A DNA stretch of 64,000 nt from BRH-c25 sp012519325 (lineage in GTDB: Bacteria > Bacillota > Clostridia > Lutisporales > Lutisporaceae), in assembly GCA_050950645.1 (NCBI GenBank), contig JBMNHZ010000007.1, forward strand, positions 62,001 to 126,000. Reading direction: 5' to 3'. Made by a program: the position numbers and the translations under genes. Numbering within the stretch: position 1 is the first letter of the stretch; every line of letters begins with the position of its first letter. The notes under the pieces were generated by a model. The model worked only from the letters and a program-made list of their open reading frames with translations, had not been told where the DNA came from and made no database searches. Below, piece after piece: positions 24,927-33,433 of this stretch.

Positions 24927-25007
24927 TTATAGTTTTTTGGATTGGGCAACTTTACAACAATGGGATTTAAAAATATCTCCTTGGTATAAATATTTTTTCT
25001 CCAACAA
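24927..25007 (-). CDS. possible short ORF with a CC motif ahead of the permease genes
   Basis: A 26-codon frame starts with TTG, seven bases after GGAG (25015-25018), and ends 19 bp before the permease GTG. The peptide includes SHCCKVAQS. Spacing and ribosome site look genuine, but short TTG frames are frequent by chance. It may be a leader peptide or a small redox partner. Confidence 0.3.
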   Translation of the reverse strand: MLEKKYLYQGDIFKSHCCKVAQSKKL

Positions 25008-25064
25008 AAATACTCTCCTTTCACTATGTTCAAGATTATATTATAATAAATCACAGCGACATAC

Positions 25065-25080
25065 AGTTACCATGGTAACT
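25065..25080. promoter_or_regulatory. perfect 16-bp palindrome before the Crp/Fnr gene
   Basis: AGTTACCATGGTAACT ends 22 bp before the ATG at 25103 and lies downstream of a TATAAT (25042-25047). Position and symmetry suit an operator bound by the dimeric Crp/Fnr protein, with autoregulation or control of the divergent permease genes. Confidence 0.55.
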
Positions 25081-25102
25081 AATTTTAAAAAAGGTGGTAT
25101 TT

Positions 25103-25822
25103 ATGAATATAAAAGATTATCTAGGTATTTTAAGGCTGACAGAGTTATTTAGTGAATTCTTTACTGAAGAACTGCTTAATCTTTTCAAAACACATAATTA
25201 TATTATCTCGAAATACAATAGAGGCAGCATTGTCCATTTTGAAAGTGAGAGATGCAATTACTGGGATATCATTTTAAAAGGCCAGGTATTTGTTCAAAAA
25301 ATTGATGAAAGGGGAAATGTATTAACTGTTGCAGAATTTAATATCGGAGATAATATAGGGGGGAATCTATTGTTTTCAAAGTATCCTTATTATCCCATGA
25401 GTGTGATAGCAAAAATAGATACTGAAATTTTACATATTCCTAAGGATTTTGTACTGCAGCTTTGTCAGACTAACCAAGATTTTTTAGTTAAGTTTTTAAC
25501 CTGTATATCGGATAAAACTGCTATTTTAACAAGCAAAATTAAGTCAATCTCCATGAAATCCATAAGAGAGTCTATTATTGAATTCTTAAACTACGAGTAT
25601 TACACTCAAGAAAATAAAAAAATAAAACTTAATATGACAAAGAAGGAATTAGCAGAAAGGTTAGGGATACAAAGGACTTCTCTTTCTCGTGAACTCAATA
25701 AAATGAAAAAAGATGGGCTCGTCGATTATGATGCCCATTCTATTACTATCTGTGATTCTGACATTATCCGCCTAAAGAATCTATTTTCTCTTTATGTTTC
25801 TCAGGCACAAGTAAAACAATAA
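25103..25822 (+). CDS. Crp/Fnr-family transcriptional regulator
   Basis: About 239 residues from ATG 25103 with AAGGTGG upstream. An N-terminal cyclic-nucleotide-binding-like barrel (residues ~15-135) precedes a helix-turn-helix (MTKKELAERLGIQRTSLSRELNKMKKDGLVD). The N-terminal cysteine cluster of true FNR is absent, so oxygen sensing by [4Fe-4S] is unlikely; the ligand is unknown. It is divergent from the permease genes and likely controls them. Confidence 0.88.
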   Translation: MNIKDYLGILRLTELFSEFFTEELLNLFKTHNYIISKYNRGSIVHFESERCNYWDIILKGQVFVQKIDERGNVLTVAEFNIGDNIGGNLLFSKYPYYPMSVIAKIDTEILHIPKDFVLQLCQTNQDFLVKFLTCISDKTAILTSKIKSISMKSIRESIIEFLNYEYYTQENKKIKLNMTKKELAERLGIQRTSLSRELNKMKKDGLVDYDAHSITICDSDIIRLKNLFSLYVSQAQVKQ

Positions 25823-25973
25823 AATAGCAAAAACTAAAGACTCCAATGCCTGTTACTTTAACAAATACATCTTCTAATGATGGTTTTATTTCTTTTGCTT
25901 AGCAAACGGAAATTCCCTCTACTCAATACTAAAAGAAACTTCATTAACTGCTTGAATTTCTCCGTGTATCTTT

Positions 25974-26309
25974 TTAAGATTTGTGATATTTACAATTTCC
26001 ATAATTGTCTACACACTCTACGCTTTCAGGATTACAAACTTTTCGTTCAATTGCAGCAAGTTCTTCAATTCTAGAAGAGAGTTCGCGCAAGGTACCTCGG
26101 TCTACATCATAGTGTATATAATAACCCTTTTTCACCCCTATAAGCAGACCTGCTTCCCTTAAAACTTTTATATGCTGTGATATTGCCGATTCTGACAGCT
26201 CAAGTTTTTTTGACAATGCTCTTACGCAATAGTTATGCTGTAAAAGCAATGTAAGTATTTTAAATCTTGTTTCATCCGCTATGGCTTTAAGTATCTTTGT
26301 TACCTCCAT
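25974..26309 (-). CDS. ArsR-family metalloregulator
   Basis: About 111 residues from ATG 26309 with GGTGGAGG upstream. The winged helix shows ILKAIADETRFKILTLLL and SESAISQHIKVLREAGLL. Three cysteines near the C terminus (VCNPESVECVDNYGNC) and one in NYCVRAL could bind a metal or metalloid. The gene is convergent with the Crp/Fnr gene. Its likely operator overlaps its own promoter. Linkage to the ArsP-like permease suggests a metalloid or redox stress response. Confidence 0.9.
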   Translation of the reverse strand: MEVTKILKAIADETRFKILTLLLQHNYCVRALSKKLELSESAISQHIKVLREAGLLIGVKKGYYIHYDVDRGTLRELSSRIEELAAIERKVCNPESVECVDNYGNCKYHKS

Positions 26310-26351
26310 AATTAACCTCCACCTCATCTGATTTAGTTTTAACTTAATTAA

Positions 26352-26389
26352 AATATACATCTGTTTTTTGATTAAGTCAATACTTAATT
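26352..26389 (-). promoter_or_regulatory. arsR promoter with overlapping operator
   Basis: TTGACT (26375-26380), 17 bases, TATATT (26352-26357) on the minus strand. GATTAAGT-CAAT-ACTTAATT (26370-26389) is an inverted repeat (one mismatch) over the -35 box, matching the ArsR/SmtB type of operator. Confidence 0.7.
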
Positions 26390-26400
26390 ATAGTAAAAAC

Positions 26401-26447
26401 AAATCCCGCAGCAAAGCAAAAACCATCTTGCATCTACTACGGGATTT
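26401..26447 (-). terminator. terminator of glmS
   Basis: AAATCCCG pairs with CGGGATTT across a partly paired loop. On the minus strand it is followed by GTTTTTACTA, just after the glmS stop. Confidence 0.8.
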
Positions 26448-26461
26448 TGGAATACTGCAGC

Positions 26462-28291
26462 CTACTCTACAGTTACGCTCTTTGCCAAATTTCTCGGTTT
26501 ATCCACATCACAGCCCTTTTCAACCGCCATGTAGTAAGCCAGAAGCTGCAAGGGTATTACTGCCACTACCGGAGCCAGTATATCGGAAACTTTGGGGATA
26601 TAGAAGGTGTAGTCCGCTACATTTTCAACCTCTGTATTGCCTTCCTTTGCTATGGCGAATACGAAGGCGCCTCTTGCTTTTACTTCTTTCACGCTGCTTA
26701 CCATCTTCTCGTACAGCTCATCCTGGGTGAGGACCGCCAGCACTATCGTGCCCTGCTCTACCAGGGCTATGATGCCGTGCTTAAGCTCTCCGGCGGCATA
26801 GGCTCCGGAATGAATATAGGATACCTCCTTAAGCTTCAGGGAGCCTTCAAGGGCAACGGCATAGTCTATCCCGCGCCCCAGGTAGAATACGTCCCTTGCG
26901 TTGGAATTCTGGGCTGCGAATTTTTGTATGGTTGACTTATGCTTTAAGGTTTCTTCTATAAGCTGAGGAAGCTTTCTCATCTCATCCTTGATTTTAGCAA
27001 TTTCCTCATCCTTGAGAGTCCCTTTCAATTTAGCCATATACAGGGCAATCATATAAATGGCTATAAGCTGGGTAGTATACGTCTTTGTGGATGCAACCGC
27101 AATCTCAGGCCCAGCCCAGGTATATAATACGTCATGGGACTCACGGGCTATCGAACTCCCTACCACATTGACTATACTGAGTATCCTGGAGCCTTTCCTC
27201 CTGGCCTCCTTCAAAGCTTCCAGCGTATCCAGAGTTTCTCCCGACTGGCTCACTACTATGGTAAGGGTTCTTTCATTCACAATAGGATTCCTGTATCTGA
27301 ATTCTGAAGCTATTTCCACTTCCACTGGAATTTTTGCCAGCTTTTCTATAACGTATTTGCCCACTATACACACGTGAAATGATGTTCCGCAGGCAACCAT
27401 ATATATCTTGTCGAACTCCTGCAGTTCTTCCTTTGTAAGTATTATGTCATCCAGCTTTATGTCTGCGAAATCCGGCAACACTCTTGAGACCATGGTATCC
27501 TTCACAGCCTTGGACTGTTCATGTATTTCCTTTATCATAAAATGTTCAAAGCCGCCTTTTTCAGCAGCAGTTACATCCCAATTCACTTCAAACACTTCCT
27601 TTTCGACTTTCTTTCCGCTTCCATCAAAGAAGCTTATCCTGTCCTTCTCTACTATTGCAATCTCATTCTCATTAATAAGGTATACTCTTCTTGTATGGTT
27701 CAGTATGGCAGGTATGTCTGAGGCAATAAAGTTTTCGCCGTTTCCTATTCCTACTATAAGGGAGTTTCCCTTTCTAACGCATATGATTTTGTCAGGCTCT
27801 CTCCTGCTTATTACTACAAAAGCATAGGATCCTCTTATTTTCTCAATGACCTTTCTTACAGCCTCAGTCAGATCCCCCTCATAAAAGTAATCCACATAGT
27901 GTGCAAGCACTTCCGTATCGGTCTCCGATCTGAACACATATCCCTTTTCAATAAGCATGTTTTTAATGCTCATATAATTCTCAATTATGCCGTTGTGAAC
28001 CACTACTATATCACCTGAGCAATTGGTATGAGGGTGTGAATTCACATCAGAGGGCTCACCGTGGGTAGCCCATCTTGTATGTCCTATCCCCATGCATCCT
28101 TCCAGAGTTTCCTTTTTCAGATGCTCCTCAAGCACTGAAAGTCTGCCCTTATATTTTCTAACCTCTATTCTTTCCTTCGTATATACAGCCACTCCGGCAG
28201 AATCATAGCCTCTGTATTCGAGCTTCTGCAGACCTTCCATCAGAATAGGCACTGCGTTTTTTTTTCCGATATAACCTACTATACCGCACAT
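26462..28291 (-). CDS. glmS: glutamine-fructose-6-phosphate aminotransferase (isomerising)
   Basis: 609 residues. GlmS makes glucosamine-6-phosphate for peptidoglycan. The mature N terminus CGIVGYIG sets the start at 28291 because Cys2 is the glutaminase nucleophile; an upstream open extension of 25 codons is not coding. The glutaminase domain covers residues 1-240 and two SIS sugar-isomerase domains follow (VACGTSFHVCIV and STKTYTTQLIAIY). The C terminus PRNLAKSVTVE is conserved. Expression is controlled by the glmS ribozyme in its leader, and glmM lies upstream. Confidence 0.98.
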   Translation of the reverse strand: MCGIVGYIGKKNAVPILMEGLQKLEYRGYDSAGVAVYTKERIEVRKYKGRLSVLEEHLKKETLEGCMGIGHTRWATHGEPSDVNSHPHTNCSGDIVVVHNGIIENYMSIKNMLIEKGYVFRSETDTEVLAHYVDYFYEGDLTEAVRKVIEKIRGSYAFVVISRREPDKIICVRKGNSLIVGIGNGENFIASDIPAILNHTRRVYLINENEIAIVEKDRISFFDGSGKKVEKEVFEVNWDVTAAEKGGFEHFMIKEIHEQSKAVKDTMVSRVLPDFADIKLDDIILTKEELQEFDKIYMVACGTSFHVCIVGKYVIEKLAKIPVEVEIASEFRYRNPIVNERTLTIVVSQSGETLDTLEALKEARRKGSRILSIVNVVGSSIARESHDVLYTWAGPEIAVASTKTYTTQLIAIYMIALYMAKLKGTLKDEEIAKIKDEMRKLPQLIEETLKHKSTIQKFAAQNSNARDVFYLGRGIDYAVALEGSLKLKEVSYIHSGAYAAGELKHGIIALVEQGTIVLAVLTQDELYEKMVSSVKEVKARGAFVFAIAKEGNTEVENVADYTFYIPKVSDILAPVVAVIPLQLLAYYMAVEKGCDVDKPRNLAKSVTVE

Positions 28292-28342
28292 ATTGAAAAA
28301 TTCTCCTCTCAGATAATTGCCGCGTGCCGCGTGCATTTGGGC

Positions 28343-28374
28343 AAAAAAATACACTAACAGGTCCAAACTGTTAG
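28343..28374 (-). terminator. hairpin with U-tract between the glmS ribozyme and the glmS start
   Basis: CTAACAG, seven bases, CTGTTAG followed by TGTATTTTTTT on the minus strand. It sits directly after the ribozyme and about 50 bp before the start codon. The 7-bp stem is weak, so it might be an attenuator or merely part of the ribozyme's 3' flank. Confidence 0.4.
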
Positions 28375-28377
28375 CTT

Positions 28378-28533
28378 TACGCAGTTTTACCCTTGACTCG
28401 ATCGGATTTCCTTTGTCCCATCAATCACTTGAGGATTTGTAAAATCCATAACACTGTCGAGCCGCAGCGCAGGGCACCCGCCGAATTTTCGATTAACCCT
28501 GACCTCGTCAACTTGCTATGCAAGTCTGGCGCT
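28378..28533 (-). ncRNA. glmS ribozyme (glucosamine-6-phosphate-activated self-cleaving RNA)
   Basis: The leader contains the conserved core: AGCGCC at the cleavage site (cut expected between 28533 and 28532), GTTGACGAGG, then TTAATCGAAAATTCGGCGGG followed by TGCCCTG. Later parts form paired elements around GGATTT and AAATCC. Glucosamine-6-phosphate triggers cleavage and mRNA decay, giving feedback on GlmS. Boundaries at the 3' side are approximate. Confidence 0.95.
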
Positions 28534-28626
28534 TTATTAAGTTTTAAGTCTCCTGGCACTATTTCCTATCCTTCCACCTCCTGTCCTGTTCTTACATTGG
28601 TATGCTTCTCAGTATTCCCCTATATT

Positions 28627-28655
28627 ATTTTATAACTTTTACAGCATCTTTTCAA
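28627..28655 (-). promoter_or_regulatory. promoter of the glmS leader
   Basis: TTGAAA (28650-28655), 17 bases, TAAAAT (28627-28632) on the minus strand, about 95 bp before the ribozyme. Confidence 0.6.
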
Positions 28656-28680
28656 GTTAATAAACTGATTTCAATACCTA

Positions 28681-28808
28681 AAGATATATACTCAGCCGCG
28701 AGACACGAGCCGCTAGCCGCTAGATATGGAAAGAGATTCGAAGGGATACCCCAGCTCTAGAGGCTAGTAACCAGTTACTCCAGAAAATTGCACAGCAGTT
28801 TTCTGTAT
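28681..28808. other. glmM-glmS spacer with CTAG/CGAG-rich stretch
   Basis: Between 28690 and 28725 the DNA reads as short near-repeats of GCCGCTAG and CGAG. Further on, AGTAAC/GTTACT and CAGAAAA/TTTTCTG small inverted repeats occur. There is no coding potential. Comparable words (ACTAGGCACGAG near 43526, ACTAGCGACTA near 57769) occur in other spacers of this window. Confidence 0.35.
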
Positions 28809-30158
28809 CTAATTCATTTTTTCTTCTATAAGCCTAGCCAAAGCCGCTGCATCTTCCTTCAGTTCCGATTCGTTTGCTCCCTCCAGCATTACCCTAACAA
28901 GCGGTTCGGTGCCGGAAGGCCTTACAAGCACTCTTCCCCTGCCCTTCAGCTTTTTCTCCAGGGCTGATATCATTTCTGCAACAGCTTCATCCTCCATATA
29001 CTTGTTTTTGTTCTCATTCTTCACCCTTGCGTTTACCAGCACTTGGGGCAATTCCTTCATAATGGACGCAAGGTCAGATAGTTTCTTACCCGTTTCTTTT
29101 ACTGCGGCCAGCAGCTGAAGGGCTGTCAGGAGTCCATCCCCGGTTGTGTTGTAATCAAGGAATATAATATGTCCTGACTGTTCACCGCCAATATTATAGC
29201 CTTTTGCCATCATCTCTTCAAGAACATACCTGTCTCCTACCTTGGTTTTGACAAGATTGCACTGTTCTCGCTTCATAGCTATATCAAGACCCATATTGCT
29301 CATTACCGTACTAACTATCGTATCATTTTTCAGCATTCCTTTCCCTTTGAAATGCCTGGCAAATATAGCAAGCATGTGATCACCGTTAACAACGCTTCCC
29401 CTGTTATCTACCGCAATAAGCCTGTCGGCATCCCCGTCAAAGGCAAGTCCGATATGGGCTCCGGAGTCCATGACCAGCTTCCGGAGTCCTTCAGGGTTTG
29501 TAGAGCCGCATTTTACGTTTATGTTTTTCCCATTGGGCTTGTTGTTTATGACCACTATCTCAGCACCCAAGTCTGCAAGTACGGAGGGCGCCGCTATATA
29601 TGATGCACCGTTTGCACAGTCAACTGCAATTTTGAGTCCTCTCAGATTGACGTCTATGGTCTTTTTGAGAAAATCGATATAACCGTGCACTGCGTTATCT
29701 ACTTCAACTTTCTTGCCGATTTTCTCCCCTGTGGGATATTCTATGCCGTTTTCAAAATTCATAAATAAACTTTCTATCCTGTTTTCCAATTGATCCGACA
29801 GCTTATATCCCTTATCGTTGAAAAACTTGATTCCGTTATATTCAAAGGGGTTATGTGAAGCTGAAATTACGACTCCCGCATCCAGGCCCATATGTCTCGT
29901 ATGGTATGCGACTGCAGGTGTAGGCAAAACTCCCAAAACAACAGCTTCTGCTCCCATGGAGCATATACCTGCAACAAGGGCAGCTTCAAGCATGTCACCG
30001 GAGATCCTGGTATCCTTACCTACAGCAATCCTGGGCCTATGGTGGGTTTCTTCAGTCAACACATATGCACCTATTCTTCCAAGATTGAATGCCAGGGAAG
30101 GGCTTAACTCCCTGTTGGCAATCCCTCTGACTCCGTCGGTTCCAAACAAGCGACCCAT
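28809..30158 (-). CDS. glmM: phosphoglucosamine mutase
   Basis: 449 residues from ATG 30158 with AAGGGG upstream; an earlier ATG has no ribosome site. It converts glucosamine-6-phosphate to glucosamine-1-phosphate. The N terminus GRLFGTDGVRGIAN, the phosphoserine loop VISASHNPFEYNGIK, the metal loop FDGDADRLIAVD and the phosphate loop RPSGTEPLVRVM are all present. In many Firmicutes glmM follows cdaA-cdaR; here cdaAR lies about 10 kb away. Confidence 0.98.
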   Translation of the reverse strand: MGRLFGTDGVRGIANRELSPSLAFNLGRIGAYVLTEETHHRPRIAVGKDTRISGDMLEAALVAGICSMGAEAVVLGVLPTPAVAYHTRHMGLDAGVVISASHNPFEYNGIKFFNDKGYKLSDQLENRIESLFMNFENGIEYPTGEKIGKKVEVDNAVHGYIDFLKKTIDVNLRGLKIAVDCANGASYIAAPSVLADLGAEIVVINNKPNGKNINVKCGSTNPEGLRKLVMDSGAHIGLAFDGDADRLIAVDNRGSVVNGDHMLAIFARHFKGKGMLKNDTIVSTVMSNMGLDIAMKREQCNLVKTKVGDRYVLEEMMAKGYNIGGEQSGHIIFLDYNTTGDGLLTALQLLAAVKETGKKLSDLASIMKELPQVLVNARVKNENKNKYMEDEAVAEMISALEKKLKGRGRVLVRPSGTEPLVRVMLEGANESELKEDAAALARLIEEKMN

Positions 30159-30322
30159 TTTAATACCCCTTTCCATATGTTTTGCAATAAAACATTTTCT
30201 TTGATTCATATATTTCAAAATTATATTCCTTCTTTAATGCAGCCTATATAGTTTTAGAAAATTTTCAGATATAGTAATATTATCACACTCATACCCATTG
30301 TTCAAACCTTTATTCAGATAAA

Positions 30323-30348
30323 AACCCTCTGCCCAATTGCAGAGGGTT
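30323..30348 (-). terminator. terminator of argS
   Basis: AACCCTCTGC pairs perfectly with GCAGAGGGTT around a 6-nt loop, then TTTTATCTG on the minus strand. Confidence 0.9.
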
Positions 30349-30353
30349 CAACA

Positions 30354-32045
30354 TTACATATTTTCCGGTGTTTCTATTCCAACAAGACCCAGGCCTGTTT
30401 TAATCACTGTTCCCACTGCCTTTGTAAGCTGAAGCCTTGCATTCTTCACGTTATCTTCGGCATTCAGAATGGGATGCGTATTATAAAATTTGTTGTAAGC
30501 CTTTGCAATCTCTGTTACATGGCGAATTACAACAAAGGGCTCATACCTTTCCACCGCTTCTCTGATCGAATCCTTGAAAGCTCCAAGAAGCTTGACCAGC
30601 TGGAATTCATCCTCTGTGGAAAGATAGCTCAAATCAGCAGCATCAGAAATATTTCCTGCTTTCTTCAATATACTCCTGCCCCTTACATAAGTATACTGGA
30701 CGTAAGGCCCTGAATCTCCGTCGAAGTTTAAGGCATCCTCCCAGGTGAAGACCACATCCTTCTCTCTGTTATTTCTGAGGAATGTATAAAGAAGCGCTCC
30801 CATGCCCACCTTCCTTGCGACCTCTTCCTTATTATCCAGGTTCGGATTCTTATTTTCTATAATCTCCATGGTCTTATTTATGGCTTCATGGATAACATCC
30901 ATTGCAAAGACAACGTCTCCTTTTCGTGTTGAAAGCTTCTTATCAGCAAATTTTACAAGGCCGTGGCCTATATGTACGCAGTCCTTGGACCACTCAAAGC
31001 CCATCAGTCCCAGGGTGCTGAAAATCTGGTTAAAATGCAAGGACTGTGTTCCTCCTACCACATAGATGTTCTTGTAGAAATCATAGGTTCTCTTTCTGTA
31101 TATCGCCGCCGCCAGGTCCCTGGTGGCATAGATTGTTGCGCCGTCAGACTTTAATATCATTATTGGAGGTATGTTAAACTGTTCCAAATCAACGATTTTT
31201 GCTCCATTGCTGTCCTTTAGCAGTTTCTTTTCACGAAGCATTTGGACAACCTCATCCATCTTGTCGCTGTAGAAGCTTTCTCCTGCATAAGAATCAAACT
31301 CCACGTTCAAGGCTTCATAAATCCTGCTGAATTCTCTAAGGCTCAAATCCTTGAACCTTTGCCAAAGTGCGGTTACTTCAGAATCCTCTTCTTCAAGCTT
31401 CTTGAAGTATGCTCTGGCTTCATCTTCAAGGGCAGGATCCCTTTCAGCCTCTTCATGGAATTTGACATATATTCTGAAAAGCTCGCTTATCGGCTCCTGC
31501 TCAAGGGCTTCTTCATTTATCCATCTTTTATAGGCTGATATAAGCTTCCCAAACTGGGTTCCCCAGTCACCAAGATGGTTGATTTTGATGGTATTGTAAC
31601 CTGAGTGCTTATAAATCCTTTCAAGGGCACTGCCCAGCACTGTATTAAACAAGTGTCCCACATGAAAAGGCTTTGCTACATTTACGGAAGAGAATTCAAC
31701 AATTACATTCTTGTCCTTTCCGTCCTCGGAGCTGCCGAACTTCTCTCCTTTTTCAAGGACCTCCCGCACTGTATGCTTTATATATTCCTTCCTATTTACG
31801 AAAAAGTTTAAATAACCTCCTACCGCTTCTGCTTTTTCAACTATGCTATCGGCCATAACCTTCCCCGAAAGCTCGGAAGCAATCATATTCGGTGATTTTC
31901 TCATAACCCTTGCCAGCTGAAAGCAGGGAAAGGCATAGTCTCCCATATTGGTTTGAGGCGGAATCTCAATAAGCTCCATAACCTTATCAAGCTCTATATC
32001 AACCAACCCACTTATTTTTTTTGCTATTTCCGCTTTGAAATCCAT
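30354..32045 (-). CDS. argS: arginyl-tRNA synthetase
   Basis: 563 residues, class I synthetase. The HIGH-type motif is KPFHVGHLFNTVLG (about residue 122). The KMSKS position is LSTRKGD, as is common in ArgRS. An N-terminal ArgRS-specific domain and a C-terminal DALR anticodon-binding domain (NNREKDVVFTWEDALNFDGDSGPYVQYTY and on) complete it. GGAGGG precedes the ATG. A strong terminator separates it from the vor operon. Confidence 0.98.
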   Translation of the reverse strand: MDFKAEIAKKISGLVDIELDKVMELIEIPPQTNMGDYAFPCFQLARVMRKSPNMIASELSGKVMADSIVEKAEAVGGYLNFFVNRKEYIKHTVREVLEKGEKFGSSEDGKDKNVIVEFSSVNVAKPFHVGHLFNTVLGSALERIYKHSGYNTIKINHLGDWGTQFGKLISAYKRWINEEALEQEPISELFRIYVKFHEEAERDPALEDEARAYFKKLEEEDSEVTALWQRFKDLSLREFSRIYEALNVEFDSYAGESFYSDKMDEVVQMLREKKLLKDSNGAKIVDLEQFNIPPIMILKSDGATIYATRDLAAAIYRKRTYDFYKNIYVVGGTQSLHFNQIFSTLGLMGFEWSKDCVHIGHGLVKFADKKLSTRKGDVVFAMDVIHEAINKTMEIIENKNPNLDNKEEVARKVGMGALLYTFLRNNREKDVVFTWEDALNFDGDSGPYVQYTYVRGRSILKKAGNISDAADLSYLSTEDEFQLVKLLGAFKDSIREAVERYEPFVVIRHVTEIAKAYNKFYNTHPILNAEDNVKNARLQLTKAVGTVIKTGLGLVGIETPENM

Positions 32046-32089
32046 ATATATCCCTCCAATAAGTCTTATTATATATAAAATGCAGAAAA

Positions 32090-32143
32090 AAATCCATCCC
32101 GAAAAGAGGATGGAAGATGGGGAGTTTTTTTCGGGATGGATTT
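32090..32143 (-). terminator. strong terminator of the buk-ptb-vor operon
   Basis: A perfect 16-bp stem (32090-32105 with 32128-32143, arm AAATCCATCCCGAAAA) with TTTTCTG after it on the minus strand, 8 bp after the last stop. Confidence 0.92.
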
Positions 32144-32150
32144 AGCTACA

Positions 32151-32687
32151 CTATTTTACGCAAGCTGCCCCTTTTAGAAGTGCTTCTTTATTTATCGGTA
32201 TAACGCTGGCTTTCTTACCTGCGAAAATATGAGTGATAACATTCATTATTGAATCGAAGGATGCTGCACCTGATACCTGGAGATATGCTCCAAGCATTAC
32301 AATATTGGCAACCCTGTCTGTTCCCAGTTCGCTTGCTATTTCATTTGCAGGCACATAGTAAACTTTTATATCATCTCTTGTAGCTTTCTTTTCTATCAAA
32401 GAGCTGTTTATAAAAAGTGCTCCGCCAGGAATTATATCATTTTCGAACTTATCCAATGAAGGCCTATTCATTACTATAGCTGCCGTAGCCTCTGTTACTA
32501 CCGGAGCCCCAATAGGCTCATCAGACACAATTACGCTGCAGTTTGCAGTACCTCCGCGCATTTCCGGACCGTAGGAAGGCAGCCATGACACATTCTTTCC
32601 TTCTTCCATAGCTGCTTCGACAAGTATTTTACCCATAGCCATAACACCTTGTCCACCAAAGCCTGCCATTATAATTTCATGTGTCAT
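32151..32687 (-). CDS. 2-oxoacid:ferredoxin oxidoreductase gamma subunit (VorC-like)
   Basis: 178 residues of the POR/KOR gamma family. The N terminus EIIMAGFGGQGVMAMGKIL and the SYGPEMRGGTANCSVIVS segment are diagnostic. It should be the accessory subunit of a four-subunit 2-oxoacid oxidoreductase that makes acyl-CoA, CO2 and reduced ferredoxin. The start overlaps the beta-subunit stop (TAATG). Confidence 0.93.
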   Translation of the reverse strand: MTHEIIMAGFGGQGVMAMGKILVEAAMEEGKNVSWLPSYGPEMRGGTANCSVIVSDEPIGAPVVTEATAAIVMNRPSLDKFENDIIPGGALFINSSLIEKKATRDDIKVYYVPANEIASELGTDRVANIVMLGAYLQVSGAASFDSIMNVITHIFAGKKASVIPINKEALLKGAACVK

Positions 32688-33433
32688 TATTTCACCTCCT
32701 CAATATTTTTGAAGTTCCCAAGAGGATAATATGGTATCATATTCTCCTGGAGCCACTTCAATGCTTCTATAGGAGTTTTTCCCCAGTTCGTAGGGCAGGT
32801 AGACAGTACTTCAACAAGAGTAAAGCCTTTGCCTTCCATCTGCAGCTGGAAAGCTTTCTTTATAGCTTTCTTTGCCTGTATGATATGCTTTACGTCATGT
32901 ACTGAAACTCTCTCTATAAATGCTGCCTTAGACATGGTTGCAAGCATTTCACTTATTCTTATAGGCATACCTGCATGGTTTTCATCCCTTCCATAGGGAG
33001 CTGTTGTTGCCTTCTGGCCTACAAGGGTTGTGGGAGCCATCTGTCCTCCTGTCATACCGTATATCGCATTATTCACAAATATTGTGGTTATCTTCTCGCC
33101 TCTCATTGCTGCATGAACAATCTCAGCAGTACCTATTGACGCCAGATCGCCGTCCCCCTGATAAGTAAATACTGCAGACTCGGGCTTTACCCTCTTTATG
33201 CCTGTTGCAACGGCTGGCGCCCTTCCGTGCGCTGCTTCCTGCATATCGCAATTAAAATAATCATAAGCGAAAACACTGCAGCCTACCGGGGCAACACCAA
33301 TAGCATTATCGAGCAGTCCAAGTTCATCAAGTGATTCAGCCACCAGTCTGTGTATTATTCCATGAGTGCATCCGGGACAATAGTGAAAAGGCTTTTCTGT
33401 AAGTCCCTTAGTTTTTTCAAATACAACTGCCAT
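32687..33433 (-). CDS. 2-oxoacid:ferredoxin oxidoreductase beta (thiamine diphosphate) subunit
   Basis: 248 residues. HYCPGCTHGIIHRL at the start and GDGDLASIGTAEIVHA followed by NNAIYGMTGGQ form the thiamine-diphosphate/Mg site. This is the TPP subunit of the KOR/VOR class. It overlaps alpha and gamma by one base each. Confidence 0.94.
   Translation of the reverse strand: MAVVFEKTKGLTEKPFHYCPGCTHGIIHRLVAESLDELGLLDNAIGVAPVGCSVFAYDYFNCDMQEAAHGRAPAVATGIKRVKPESAVFTYQGDGDLASIGTAEIVHAAMRGEKITTIFVNNAIYGMTGGQMAPTTLVGQKATTAPYGRDENHAGMPIRISEMLATMSKAAFIERVSVHDVKHIIQAKKAIKKAFQLQMEGKGFTLVEVLSTCPTNWGKTPIEALKWLQENMIPYYPLGNFKNIEEVK

Noticed and set aside
28292..28366. In-frame extension upstream of GlmS
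   Set aside because: GlmS needs Cys at position 2 after Met removal, so the start must be 28291; the extension overlaps the 3' hairpin of the leader.
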